Source of the DNA: Ureibacillus manganicus DSM 26584
GTDB lineage: Bacteria > Bacillota > Bacilli > Bacillales_A > Planococcaceae
Reading direction: 5' to 3'
Assembly: GCF_000772945.1 (NCBI RefSeq)
Contig: NZ_JPVN01000016.1
Location: 26,747 to 90,746 of the forward strand
Length of the DNA stretch: 64,000 nucleotides
Part shown: positions 16,273 to 25,770 of the stretch, piece by piece
Layout: the number at the start of each line of letters is the position of its first letter
Position numbering within the stretch: the first letter of the stretch is position 1
Position numbers and translations under genes: made by a program
Notes under the pieces: generated by a model
The model's input: the letters and a program-made list of their open reading frames with translations, nothing else
Databases searched by the model: none
What the model was told of the DNA's origin: nothing

Positions 16273-18489
16273 TTGAAGAAGATGAGGAAATTTGCAATCC
16301 TCGTAACGTCGACTGCTTTAACACTAGGAATCACTTCATCGATTGGACATGCTCAGTCGCCTATCGAAACACAAAATGATCGGATTGCAATTGAAGTTCA
16401 TACGAATGAGGCTAATGTATCTAAGTCAGAGTTAATAAAAAAGTTAAAATCAGTCTTTCCAAATCAATTCGATTTCTTAAAAGAAAGTGATTTTACATTA
16501 AGTAATGCCCATCACTATCCCGAAGATGAACGAATTCGCTATGACTTAAGCTTTCAAAAATTATTGAACGGAAAAGACGTTTATGGAAGTGTAACTTTTG
16601 TTGGAGACACACTAGATATTGAATCCTTCTATTATTCTCCAGTTACAACAGCAGATTCTTTATTCCCACCAAAAGTGTCGAAAGAAGAAGCACAAAAGAT
16701 TGCTTCAGATTTTCTTAGCAAATTGCCAAACGGGAATAATTATGAGTTAAATCCACTGTATACAAACTTTTACTATTATTCAAATCAATTACTTACAGAA
16801 CCAATTCGCTATGAATTTTCATTTGTTCTAAAGGAAAATAACATACCGATAGCTGACCAACAAGTTTATGTGTCAGTGTTGGGTAATGGTGATGTTACAC
16901 AATTCTATCGATATGTTCAAAATCCTAAAAATGTAACTTTTGATGATGCAAAACTCGTAAAGAGTAATCAAGAGATTTTAAACAAAGTGAAAAATAATTT
17001 ATCAGTTAATTTAAAATATCAAATCAATTACGATTATCGAACAGGAGAAGAATCATTAGCTCTTGTATACCAACCATCTATTAATTTTGGGATCAATGCT
17101 TTGACTTCAGAATGGCAAACAGCTAATGGCTTTACAAAGGATACGCCAAATGTAGGGAAGGTCAAACTTTTAACAGCAAAACCACTTACTCCAAAATATA
17201 ACGGAGTAACAGTTGATCAAGCGAAAAAAATAGCTCAAGAGTTATTAAAAATTGATGTAGACAAAGTAAAATTAAACATTTCTTCTGTTCATGAGTATGA
17301 GAACGAACAAGGTCAACCATTCTTAAGTATCGGTTACTCTTATGACTGGGATTATGGTGGTTTTGGTTCTTCTATAGAGATGAATAAGCTTACAGGAGAA
17401 ATCACTTCTTACCATGATTTGAAAGAAGAAGTTTTAAGACAATTAGGTGAGCCTAAGAAAAATGGGGAAATTACGAAAAATGAAGCACAAACAAAAGCAA
17501 TTGAGCACTTAAAACAATGGGTACCTTCCTATTTACACAACTACGCAAATCCGATTGGAGAACCGTACCTTGAACAAGGACGTGGAATATATCATTTTAC
17601 ATTCCCGAGAGTTGTCGATGGAATCTTGGTTGAAGGAAGTCAAATAAGTGTTTCTGTGTACAATGATGGTTCACTATCAAGTTTATATGTGCACCACCGT
17701 GAATTTGAAAACTGGCCATCAACTAAAAACATTATTACAAGTGAGAATGCTAAAAAGAAATTCCTCGATGCACTAAGCCTAAAGCTTCAATATACTAAAC
17801 TGCCGGATCCAAAAGCAACACATTATCATTTGGTGTATTCACCAATATACAATAACAATGCATACAGTTACTTAGATGCAGTAACGGGAAATTGGAATAG
17901 TCAAAATGGGGAAATCAATCTACCACAAGTAACCCATCCAACTGCAGAAGAAGAACTGAATTATTTAATTCAAAATAGAATTCTAGAAGTGAAAGATGCG
18001 AAAACTTTCAATGCAGACCAAACAATTAAAAACGGGGAAGCTTTGAGGGTTCTAGTGAAATCTTTATCTTATTTCTATGAGTACGATATAGCTGAAAGTG
18101 AAATTCTTACTCAAACATATGAAAATATTGATAAAAAGCATCCTCTATATTCAGTAGTAGAGCAAGCGGTTCGCATTGGCATACTTGATCCGAAAGAATC
18201 ATTTAACCCGGATCAATTACTTACAAAAGAACAATTAGCCGTTTGGTACGTTCGAGCATTAGGATTAGATCTTGCTGCGAAAAATTATGAAATCTATAAA
18301 TTAGATTTAATTGATACAAATAAAATTCAACCTAAGTATGTTGGTTATGTAGCATTAGCTAACTCTTTACAATTGTTGGAACTTGAGAGTAATAATCAAT
18401 TTATTCCTCAGCTTGAAGTTTCATATGCGAATTTAGCAACTTCTATTTTCCCATTAGCACATTTAATACATGAAAATCGCCGATATTAA
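16273..18489 (+). CDS. secreted YcdB/YcdC-repeat protein with S-layer homology domains
   Basis: This 738-residue protein starts at TTG 16273, six bases after GGAGGG, and has a Sec signal peptide ending near Ala27 (GHAQ). The body contains two regions with YcdB/YcdC-type (propeptide-like) repeats, each with motifs such as SKEEAQKIASDFL and TVDQAKKIAQELL. From about residue 560 there are S-layer homology-like repeats (ILEVKDAKTFNADQTI, GILDPKESFNPDQLLT) that would bind pyruvylated wall polymer. It is probably a cell-surface protein of unknown activity. A terminator follows directly. Confidence 0.82.
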   Translation: MKKMRKFAILVTSTALTLGITSSIGHAQSPIETQNDRIAIEVHTNEANVSKSELIKKLKSVFPNQFDFLKESDFTLSNAHHYPEDERIRYDLSFQKLLNGKDVYGSVTFVGDTLDIESFYYSPVTTADSLFPPKVSKEEAQKIASDFLSKLPNGNNYELNPLYTNFYYYSNQLLTEPIRYEFSFVLKENNIPIADQQVYVSVLGNGDVTQFYRYVQNPKNVTFDDAKLVKSNQEILNKVKNNLSVNLKYQINYDYRTGEESLALVYQPSINFGINALTSEWQTANGFTKDTPNVGKVKLLTAKPLTPKYNGVTVDQAKKIAQELLKIDVDKVKLNISSVHEYENEQGQPFLSIGYSYDWDYGGFGSSIEMNKLTGEITSYHDLKEEVLRQLGEPKKNGEITKNEAQTKAIEHLKQWVPSYLHNYANPIGEPYLEQGRGIYHFTFPRVVDGILVEGSQISVSVYNDGSLSSLYVHHREFENWPSTKNIITSENAKKKFLDALSLKLQYTKLPDPKATHYHLVYSPIYNNNAYSYLDAVTGNWNSQNGEINLPQVTHPTAEEELNYLIQNRILEVKDAKTFNADQTIKNGEALRVLVKSLSYFYEYDIAESEILTQTYENIDKKHPLYSVVEQAVRIGILDPKESFNPDQLLTKEQLAVWYVRALGLDLAAKNYEIYKLDLIDTNKIQPKYVGYVALANSLQLLELESNNQFIPQLEVSYANLATSIFPLAHLIHENRRY

Positions 18490-18496
18490 TAATCTA

Positions 18497-18527
18497 GCCA
18501 GACTCTACATTAAAGAGTCTGGCTTTT
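18497..18527 (+). terminator. intrinsic terminator after the SLH protein gene
   Basis: GCCAGACTCT (18497-18506) pairs perfectly with AGAGTCTGGC (18514-18523), then TTTTCTT. Confidence 0.92.
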
Positions 18528-18559
18528 CTTAATGCATAATGTATACGCCTTCTGAAACA

Positions 18560-19033
18560 TTATTCTTGTGTATCATTTATAAATTGTTCAAATTTTTTCG
18601 GTAATTTTAGCCCAAGTTCTTTTAGTTTTAAACGGGCATTTTCTACACGGGACATTTCTTTTTCTTTTGTGACATCTTCATTCAAATTATCTTGTTTTGG
18701 TAAAATAATACCTAATTCTTTTAACTTAGCTCGAGCTTCTTCTATTGTAATTTTTCCTTCACGTAAGCTCTTTAAAATATCTTTCGCTTTTGCCTTTGTT
18801 TCTTCATCTAAAATAGTCTTGCCTTCATCAAGCTTCTCTGAATTACTTAACACTGACTTTACCGGAAGAATGATTACGTTTGCTCTTTCTTGCTTTTGTG
18901 AATTTGTATCTGTGTAGTCATCAATTGTACCAATGATAAGATTATTTTCGGCAAATGCTGTTTCAGCATAGGGAAGTATAGCACCAATTGAAAGTAAAAA
19001 TGTTAATAAATAAGGTAAAATTCTAATAGTCAT
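18560..19033 (-). CDS. secreted hypothetical protein with duplicated LKELG-LPK motif
   Basis: A 157-residue protein with a clear signal peptide (hydrophobic residues 4-27, cleavage likely after AFA). The mature part is highly charged and helical. A short motif occurs twice: ARAKLKELGIILPK and ARLKLKELGLKLPK, about 37 residues apart, and the first is preceded by LREGKITIEEA, which resembles short oligomerisation modules. No known family was recognised. It is a monocistronic gene on the minus strand with an AAGGAAGG-like ribosome site. Confidence 0.7.
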   Translation of the reverse strand: MTIRILPYLLTFLLSIGAILPYAETAFAENNLIIGTIDDYTDTNSQKQERANVIILPVKSVLSNSEKLDEGKTILDEETKAKAKDILKSLREGKITIEEARAKLKELGIILPKQDNLNEDVTKEKEMSRVENARLKLKELGLKLPKKFEQFINDTQE

Positions 19034-19206
19034 AATATTCCTTCCTTGTCGTGCTTAAATTAGGTATATTCAATCATTACAATTAGAATGTCCGAAAAAC
19101 ATTAAAACAGTGGTGGATAATATTGCTCATTATACTTGCGAATAAAAATATGAAAACAAAACAGAATAAAAACGAAAGTTGAAATACAACAAGGGAGGGC
19201 AAAAAG

Positions 19207-19434
19207 TTGGCTAAATATAAAAACAAACCAAATCCAGATGACCGTTCAGATAACGTAGAAAAATTACAGGCATTAATACAAAACACAGAAGAACAAATTC
19301 ATAAAGCTGAAATAGCAATGGAGTTTTCTGGTGCGAACCAACAAGAGCAAATAAAAGAAAAAAACAAAAGACGTGAGAGAGCGATCCAAGGATTTAGAGA
19401 AGAAATTAAAGATGAAGCTCATAGTAATGAGTAG
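19207..19434 (+). CDS. tlp: small acid-soluble spore protein Tlp
   Basis: A 75-residue Tlp-family spore protein: MAKYKNKPNPDDRSDNVEKL at the N terminus is nearly diagnostic, followed by a helical charged tail ending EIKDEAHSNE. Tlp is made in the forespore and degraded at germination. The start is TTG 19207, preceded by GGGAGGG. It stands alone, with a bidirectional terminator after it. Sigma-G control is expected from the family, but I could not point to a convincing promoter. Confidence 0.95.
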   Translation: MAKYKNKPNPDDRSDNVEKLQALIQNTEEQIHKAEIAMEFSGANQQEQIKEKNKRRERAIQGFREEIKDEAHSNE

Positions 19435-19467
19435 AATCTTGATGACCTTCTGATATCGTATCAAATG

Positions 19468-19497
19468 ACATGAGTTCAATTAGTTTTGAACTCATGT
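19468..19497. terminator. bidirectional terminator between tlp and a small membrane-protein gene
   Basis: ACATGAGTTCAA (19468-19479) pairs perfectly with TTGAACTCATGT (19486-19497), flanked by T-rich sequence on the plus side. Confidence 0.85.
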
Positions 19498-19504
19498 TTT
19501 ATTT

Positions 19505-19669
19505 TTAAGTGGTAAAATTCATTGTAATTAAGCCAATAATGCAAAAAGCGTATAGTGTTAAGGCAAGAATTTTGTTGCCTTTTGGAATACCATTCGTATT
19601 GAACACAAAAAAAACCATAAATGAAATAATTAAAAAGACGCCAATGCTATATGTTAACTGATGCTCCAA
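19505..19669 (-). CDS. small membrane protein, two predicted TM segments
   Basis: A 54-codon minus-strand frame with a TTG start (19667-19669) and an AGAGGG site seven bases upstream. The product begins MEHQLTYSIGVFLIISFMVF and contains two hydrophobic helices (about residues 8-22 and 34-49) separated by NTNGIPKGNK, a polar turn. It ends close to the shared terminator with tlp. No family was recognised; the ribosome site, topology and terminator together support it as real. Confidence 0.6.
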   Translation of the reverse strand: MEHQLTYSIGVFLIISFMVFFVFNTNGIPKGNKILALTLYAFCIIGLITMNFTT

Positions 19670-19826
19670 ATAAGTTCCCTCTTTTTTCCTTCATTTACGC
19701 ATAGTATCCTACCTTTTTTGGAAAAATAATCAACTTTTTCAACATTATATAAATTTAATGTTTGTATAATTCGCTTTGTGAATTTGTTACAATAGCTCTA
19801 GTTATTAGCTAGAAATGAGGATTTTT

Positions 19827-21776
19827 ATGTATAAAACAGTTGGGGTACTCGCTCATGTAGATGCCGGTAAAACTACATTTTCTGAACAATTACTTTTTCA
19901 TACAGAAAGTATTAGGGCAATGGGGAGAGTTGACCATAAAAATGCCTATTTAGATCATCATTCTATTGAAAGACAAAGAGGAATTACGGTATTTGCAGAT
20001 CAAGGTAGAATTCATTATAAAGGGGATACCTTTACACTAATCGATACGCCAGGACACGTCGATTTTGCTGCAGAAATGGAAAGAGCAATTAGTGTGTTGG
20101 ATTATGCAATTATGATTATTAGTGCAGTAGATGGCATAGAAGGACATACAGAAACTGTTTGGGAATTATTAAGAAAATATCATGTCCCAACGTTCATTTT
20201 TATGAACAAAGTTGACCGTGATGAAGTCGATATCAATGGATTGATGGAGGATATTCAGAAGCATTTTTCAATGAATGCATTATTAGTTACTGAACCTATA
20301 ACTAAAAATTCTATTTCAGATGAAATACTAGAATGGATTGCCGAAAGAGACGAAAAATTACTCGATCAATATCTTGATGGTAACATAGATCTTCCAATGT
20401 TTATTCAATATCTTCAAACCTACATTCAAAATGAACAAGCATTTATTTGTATGGCAGGATCTGCTTTAAAAGATATTGGGGTTATTGATTTTTTTGAACA
20501 ATTTTCTCTATTGACAGAAACATACTATGACAATACTTTACCATTTAAGGGGAAAGTATTTAAAATTAGACACGATGAACAAAATGTACGAATTACTTAT
20601 ATCAAAGCTTTGCAGGGAACCTTACAAATCCGTCAGGAAATTGAATTCGGGGAGATCTCAGAGAAAATTACAGATATTCGCTTATATAACGGTAATCGAT
20701 ATGATTCTGTTAGAATGGTTGAGGCAGGGGAAGTGTTTGCCGTTACAGGATTGTCTAAAGCTGAAATTGGAGATGTCATTGGTGCTGACCCATCAACTTC
20801 AAAGGAATTTCAACTTTCGCCAACTTTACAAGCGAGAGTAGTATATAACGGTTCTGAGCATATAAAAGATGTTTTAAAATTATTTCGTATATTAGAAGCG
20901 GAAGAACCAACTTTAAAAGTAATTTGGAGTGAAAAGTTTCAAGAAATTCATGTACATATTATGGGAGTCATTCAATTAGAAGTATTACAAGTTGTGGCAA
21001 AAGAACGTTTTAACCTAGAGATTTCATTTGACGACCCGAAGATTTTATATTTAGAAACAATACATACAAGTGTGCTTGGATATGGACATTTCGAGCCTTT
21101 AAAACATTATGCAGAAGTACATTTGAAAATGGAACCAGTACAAAGAGGTGCTGGGGTCATTTTTGAAAATAAATGTCATGCCGATGATTTATCAATTGGT
21201 CATCAACGTTTAATAGAACAACATGTATTCGAAAGGGAACACCATGGTTTATTGACAGGGTCGCCAATTACTGATATTAAATTCACTCTACTTACAGGGA
21301 GAGCCCATAACAAGCATACAAATGGTGGCGACTTTCGTGAAGCAACTTTTCGTGCAATCCGTCAGGGTCTGGAACAAGCAGATAATATAGTATTAGAACC
21401 TTATTACCGTTTTAAAATGAAAGCCTCACTTGACCATATTGGACGTATGATGTCAGATATCCAACAAGCAAGTGGTACATTTGAAACACCAATAACAACT
21501 GTGGACAAAGTTGTTATTGAAGGAACAGTGCCTGTTGCAAATTTTATAAATTACAATGCAACATTCTCTGCTTATACAAATGGTAAAGGAGCATTAACAT
21601 TACAATTTATAGGATATGATGTTTGCCACAATCCTGTAGAAGTTATTGAATGGATAGGTTATGACAAAAAGGCCGACCCAGAATATACTTCTTCTAGTAT
21701 TTTCTGTGCTAAGGGAAAAGGATATATAGTACCTTGGTATGAAGCTGAGGCCGCAATGCATTGTTTGAAAAAATAA
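19827..21776 (+). CDS. TetM/EF-G-like translational GTPase
   Basis: A 649-residue GTPase with G1 AHVDAGKTT near residue 8, G2 region with HHSIERQRGIT, G3 DTPGH and G4 NKVD. Length and domain order (G domain, domains II-V) match ribosomal protection proteins and their chromosomal homologues. The domain IV loop that in Tet(M) carries SPVST reads instead AHNKHTNGGDFREATF, so tetracycline displacement should not be assumed. ATG 19827 is preferred, giving a start directly at the G domain with a GAGG site; ATG 19815 is the alternative. Role is likely ribosome rescue or remodelling, but unknown. Confidence 0.85.
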   Translation: MYKTVGVLAHVDAGKTTFSEQLLFHTESIRAMGRVDHKNAYLDHHSIERQRGITVFADQGRIHYKGDTFTLIDTPGHVDFAAEMERAISVLDYAIMIISAVDGIEGHTETVWELLRKYHVPTFIFMNKVDRDEVDINGLMEDIQKHFSMNALLVTEPITKNSISDEILEWIAERDEKLLDQYLDGNIDLPMFIQYLQTYIQNEQAFICMAGSALKDIGVIDFFEQFSLLTETYYDNTLPFKGKVFKIRHDEQNVRITYIKALQGTLQIRQEIEFGEISEKITDIRLYNGNRYDSVRMVEAGEVFAVTGLSKAEIGDVIGADPSTSKEFQLSPTLQARVVYNGSEHIKDVLKLFRILEAEEPTLKVIWSEKFQEIHVHIMGVIQLEVLQVVAKERFNLEISFDDPKILYLETIHTSVLGYGHFEPLKHYAEVHLKMEPVQRGAGVIFENKCHADDLSIGHQRLIEQHVFEREHHGLLTGSPITDIKFTLLTGRAHNKHTNGGDFREATFRAIRQGLEQADNIVLEPYYRFKMKASLDHIGRMMSDIQQASGTFETPITTVDKVVIEGTVPVANFINYNATFSAYTNGKGALTLQFIGYDVCHNPVEVIEWIGYDKKADPEYTSSSIFCAKGKGYIVPWYEAEAAMHCLKK

Positions 21777-21993
21777 ACCTAAAAAAGTTATTCATTTAAT
21801 AATATATTTAAGATATGATTGAATCTAGAAGTCTTCACTTTTTCGATACAAATTACTAACAAATGTGCTAAACATCACACTTATATTTTGATAGAATAGT
21901 AAAAGATAAAACATTCTTTGTAGATACATCTTTAACATAGTGTTAATTTACTAGTAAATTTGTGTGTGTAAAGATACTAAAGGTGGAACAAAA

Positions 21994-23706
21994 ATGAAAC
22001 TTAAATCTACATTAACCTTTCAACTAGGCACATTAATTGCAGGTATTTTAATTGTAATGATTGCCATATCATCCGTTGCAACCTACATAACTGCATACGA
22101 TAAGCTATATGAAGCAGCAGGGATCGAAGCATATGGCTGTGCAAATATTACAACTGGTTTAATTAACCCAGCTGACTTAGATAAAGCGCTTGCAGGTGAT
22201 GTTAAAACTAGTGAAAATCTAGGTAGTACAATTAACTGGACAACACAGCATAAAGATATTTTTGAATCTCAATATATTTTAGATTTAAACGGAAATCTTG
22301 TTGCATTAGATGATAATTTGAGAGAAAAAGGTTTTGCACCTGGAGATGCCTTTAAAATGGATGAACAAGCAATTTCAACTTTACTTGAAACAGGGCACCC
22401 AACATATTCTGAGCCTTATGAATTTGGAGGAATGAATCGACTTTCAGGTTATGCTCCAATTTACGAAGACCATGACCCGTCAAAAGAAATAATTGCAATT
22501 AGTGTTATAGATTTTGATGCAAATATCGTTTCAGACAGAACTTGGGGAGTTGTTAGCCAAGGGATTTTAATTAGTATTATTCCTATGATCCTAGCTGCAA
22601 TCGGTACTGCTTTACTGATCCGTCGTAAAACAAAGCCAATTTCACAACTAATTGTTCAAGCAAAAGAAATTGCAGATGGAAACTTAATGGTTGAACCAAC
22701 GAAAGTTAAAAGTAATGACGAAATTGGTAGTTTAGCAACTACGTTAAACCAATTAACTTCTAATTTACAAAATATACTAATGACTATGCGTAACACATCC
22801 CATCAACTAACTGAAAATGCAAATGAAACTGCTAGCTCTTTAAACGAAATGAATACTTCAGTCCAAGTTGTTGCAAACAATATTGAAGAAGTTTCAGCTT
22901 CAATGACTGATGGTATGAATCATGCGGACCAAGCTTCAAACGTTCTACTATCACTTGCTGAAGACTTGCAAAATATGAAAATAAAGGCTGACAACACTGT
23001 AGAAATTTCAAATAATACAATGCAAATTGCAACTGAAGGCGAAGTAAGAGCAAAAGAAATTAGTAATGATATGGAAAAAATTAAAACTGGATCAAAAGAA
23101 GTCAGTGATACAATTCAACAACTCGTACAATCAACGACAAAAATACAATCTATTACGAATGCGATTTCCGATATTGCTTCTCAAACAAATTTACTAGCTC
23201 TGAATGCTTCCATTGAAGCTGCTAGGGCAGGGGAACACGGAAAAGGGTTCGCTGTAGTTGCAGAAGAAGTTCGGAAATTAGCAGAACAATCAAACAAAGA
23301 AGTGTCACAAGTCGAAAACTTAGTGAAAGATATAATGGATAAAATTGGTAAAGTGATGATTTCATCAAACGAAAATGAAAAATATATTGAAAAGGGTTCA
23401 AATACAGTACATTTAACAGCACAAGCACTAAATAATATTTCATCTGCTGTTGCAAATACCGTAAATGAAATCACAACTATTTCAAACTTGCTTTCAACTG
23501 AAACTGTAAAATCGGATAAAATTGTAGAAATGATTCAAGAGTTTACCCAATCTATACATCAAATCGAGAGTACTATGACTAATATCTCAGCAGCTGCTCA
23601 AGAAACAACTGCAGGTATTGAAGAAGTAGCCGATCGTTCAAATGGATCAACACGTATGGCGCAGGAATTAGAAAATTGTGTTCGTACATTTAAAGTGAAA
23701 GAATAG
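21994..23706 (+). CDS. methyl-accepting chemotaxis protein
   Basis: A 570-residue chemoreceptor: TM1 at about residues 10-33, an external sensor of about 145 residues, TM2 near 180-202, a HAMP domain ([14 protein letters not shown] to SLATTLNQL), and a long cytoplasmic signalling coil. The highly conserved hairpin tip is visible as [24 protein letters not shown] 21994 follows AAAGGTGG by seven bases. Upstream, TAAA (21869-21872) and GATA within TTTGATAG (21887-21894) weakly resemble a sigma-D promoter. The ligand is unknown. A terminator follows. Confidence 0.92.
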   Translation: MKLKSTLTFQLGTLIAGILIVMIAISSVATYITAYDKLYEAAGIEAYGCANITTGLINPADLDKALAGDVKTSENLGSTINWTTQHKDIFESQYILDLNGNLVALDDNLREKGFAPGDAFKMDEQAISTLLETGHPTYSEPYEFGGMNRLSGYAPIYEDHDPSKEIIAISVIDFDANIVSDRTWGVVSQGILISIIPMILAAIGTALLIRRKTKPISQLIVQAKEIADGNLMVEPTKVKSNDEIGSLATTLNQLTSNLQNILMTMRNTSHQLTENANETASSLNEMNTSVQVVANNIEEVSASMTDGMNHADQASNVLLSLAEDLQNMKIKADNTVEISNNTMQIATEGEVRAKEISNDMEKIKTGSKEVSDTIQQLVQSTTKIQSITNAISDIASQTNLLALNASIEAARAGEHGKGFAVVAEEVRKLAEQSNKEVSQVENLVKDIMDKIGKVMISSNENEKYIEKGSNTVHLTAQALNNISSAVANTVNEITTISNLLSTETVKSDKIVEMIQEFTQSIHQIESTMTNISAAAQETTAGIEEVADRSNGSTRMAQELENCVRTFKVKE

Positions 23707-23713
23707 AAAGAAA

Positions 23714-23751
23714 AAGAATGGTTCAATTCAAAAGTTGAATCATTCTTTTAT
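23714..23751 (+). terminator. intrinsic terminator after the chemoreceptor gene
   Basis: AAGAATGGTTCAA (23714-23726) pairs with TTGAATCATTCTT (23735-23747) with one G-T pair, followed by T-rich sequence. Confidence 0.82.
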
Positions 23752-23835
23752 TATTCTCAAAAAACGATATAATTTAATAGATTATAATAACAAAGTTACA
23801 TAGTTAGTGTTTAAAATGGGTAGGTGTAAAGTTAG

Positions 23836-24582
23836 ATGAACTTAGTTAACACAAAAGATATTTATTTCAAAGGATCCAAACATGCTATATTACTTTTACA
23901 TAGTTTTACTAGTAGTGCGAAAGAAATGAGTGGTCTTGCAAAACAGCTTCATGAACATGGATTTAGCTGTTATGCTCTAAATTACAAAGGGCATGGAGAA
24001 TCACCTGAAAGGTTATTTGAATCTTCAGTAGAAGAAGCATGGCAATCAGCTAAAAGTGCATTCCAATTTTTACAAGATGAAGGCCATGAGGAAATTATTG
24101 TTATAGGTCAGTCACTTGGTGGTGTAATGGCTTTAAGATTGGCATCGCAAAGTGCGTGTAAAGCAATTGTTGTTATATCAGCTCCTGTTGTAGAAAGACC
24201 CATTGAAAGCTTAGAAAATCGTGTTAGACATTATACTAAACGATATTATTCCTTAAAAAATGAATCTCAGCAATGGATTGATGGTTTTATGAAGCAACAC
24301 TTTCCAAGACCAGTTGAAAAGATAAAAGCTTTACAACAATTTATCGCAAACACAAAAAACATTCTTCCCTCACTAAACAAACCAATATGCTTGTGTAAAG
24401 GCGGATTGGATGATGTAGTATTTCATGAAAGTATTGATTTTATAGAAAGAAATGTTCAAAGCAATCACAAAAATAAAATTACCTATCCAAATAGCGGACA
24501 TTTAATCACCTTGGATAAGGATCGAGACTATTTATTTCAGGACATTCACTTGTTTATACGTCAAATCGTTGAAGAGAATTAG
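23836..24582 (+). CDS. alpha/beta-hydrolase carboxylesterase
   Basis: A 248-residue hydrolase resembling Bacillales carboxylesterases of the Est30 type. The catalytic triad is visible: Ser in GQSLGG near residue 93, Asp in KGGLDDVV near 193 and His in NSGHLI near 222. The oxyanion region LLHSFTSSAKEM lies at 20-31. It has no signal peptide, so it is cytoplasmic. It is monocistronic and is followed by about 285 bases without a convincing gene. Natural substrate unknown. Confidence 0.88.
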   Translation: MNLVNTKDIYFKGSKHAILLLHSFTSSAKEMSGLAKQLHEHGFSCYALNYKGHGESPERLFESSVEEAWQSAKSAFQFLQDEGHEEIIVIGQSLGGVMALRLASQSACKAIVVISAPVVERPIESLENRVRHYTKRYYSLKNESQQWIDGFMKQHFPRPVEKIKALQQFIANTKNILPSLNKPICLCKGGLDDVVFHESIDFIERNVQSNHKNKITYPNSGHLITLDKDRDYLFQDIHLFIRQIVEEN

Positions 24583-24820
24583 CTATTTTTAAACTTACAA
24601 AAACCTATAGACGTGTAAACTATTAATAATAAAAAAGTGTAGTGCAAGATAAAGTCTTCTATTATGGGACTACTTTCTATTTTATTATAACTATCGTGAT
24701 CGTTTTACTTGTTACTAAAATATCAAATAGTATCAAACTTGGTCGCTCTCCGCGTTGAGAAAAATTATTACGTTAGTAGAAGTACTAATTTTTGTACATT
24801 CGTTTTTCAATAAAACATTC

Positions 24821-24851
24821 AAGCACAATGCATTTTCTCATTGTGCTTTTT
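24821..24851. terminator. terminator hairpin downstream of the MBL-fold gene
   Basis: AAGCACAATG (24821-24830) pairs perfectly with CATTGTGCTT (24839-24848), with six T residues on the plus side and a T-rich tract on the minus side, so it can serve both strands. Confidence 0.8.
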
Positions 24852-24867
24852 TCTTTGATAAATCGTT

Positions 24868-25695
24868 TTAATGATCGTTTTGGATTATACTTTCATTTAA
24901 AATAGAGTTTACTATATGAAGAGAATCCCATTCACCTCGGGACAATTTAATAATAGGGTATTTTTTAGGAAACAGTTTGCCACAAATTTCAGAAGCAGAA
25001 TATCCAATTTTATTTAACTCCATCACTTCTTGTTGTATGGAAACTAAATAATCGAGTTTTTTCTGAATTTGAATTCGGCCGTCATTTACAAATCCAGCAT
25101 GTTGACAAATCACTTCGTTAAAATCAAAGGACAGTACTTTCTCTAATGATTGAATAATTGTAGGAATACTTTCATTAGAAAGTAGTAACTTAGTATGCAC
25201 CTGAACGAATAAATCTCCAGTAAATAATTGGCCAGTCTCTCGATTTAAGAAGGATTGATGGTCAAATGCGTGACCGGGTGTATCAATCACATCCCAAGTT
25301 GCATTCCGAGATTGGAAGATTGTTGGAGTTGGATGTGTGTGAAATGGCATCCGTATTCCCCAAAATGCTTTTCGATAAAAAGGGTAATCTGCTTTATCTG
25401 TGCAAATATTAATTGATTTTTCATTGATATATATTGGTGTTTTTTTCGTTTTCTCAATGTAAGCTGCACAGCCAGTATGATCCTCATGATGATGTGTAAT
25501 TAAAACTTGGTCAAAGTCTGCATGATCAATAAACGATTCAAAATATTTATGTAAAGAACGAGCCCCAGTATCAATTAGCACGCCATCGATTAGATAACTA
25601 TATACATTCATGGAGAAACCTTGTAATGACACCTTGCCGTTCATATAAGAAACGCCATTTTTTTCTCCAATCATTGCACTCTTTTTAAAAATCAC
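24868..25695 (-). CDS. MBL-fold metallo-hydrolase
   Basis: A metallo-beta-lactamase-fold protein of 275 residues from GTG 25695. The zinc motif is THHHEDH, with further ligands in DTPGHAFD, FTGDLF and the late CQHAGF. The start was moved inward from TTG 25749 because AAGGAG (25704-25709) lies eight bases before GTG 25693-25695, whereas no ribosome site precedes the longer version. The family includes glyoxalase II, lactonases and many uncharacterised hydrolases. The promoter region abuts the 25.8-26.3 kb repeat array. Confidence 0.85.
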   Translation of the reverse strand: MIFKKSAMIGEKNGVSYMNGKVSLQGFSMNVYSYLIDGVLIDTGARSLHKYFESFIDHADFDQVLITHHHEDHTGCAAYIEKTKKTPIYINEKSINICTDKADYPFYRKAFWGIRMPFHTHPTPTIFQSRNATWDVIDTPGHAFDHQSFLNRETGQLFTGDLFVQVHTKLLLSNESIPTIIQSLEKVLSFDFNEVICQHAGFVNDGRIQIQKKLDYLVSIQQEVMELNKIGYSASEICGKLFPKKYPIIKLSRGEWDSLHIVNSILNESIIQNDH

Positions 25696-25770
25696 AAGAT
25701 CAACTCCTTTTTCATCCATATCATATAACAAAAATGAATGAGTATTCAATCTTAATGCTACGATTAATAG

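Noticed and set aside
19827..21776. Tetracycline resistance gene
   Set aside because: Overall similarity to TetM is clear, but the key displacement loop differs, so resistance cannot be claimed.
24642..24758. Plus-strand 38-codon frame with one TM segment and GTG start
   Set aside because: Looks protein-like, but there is no convincing ribosome site; could be a remnant.
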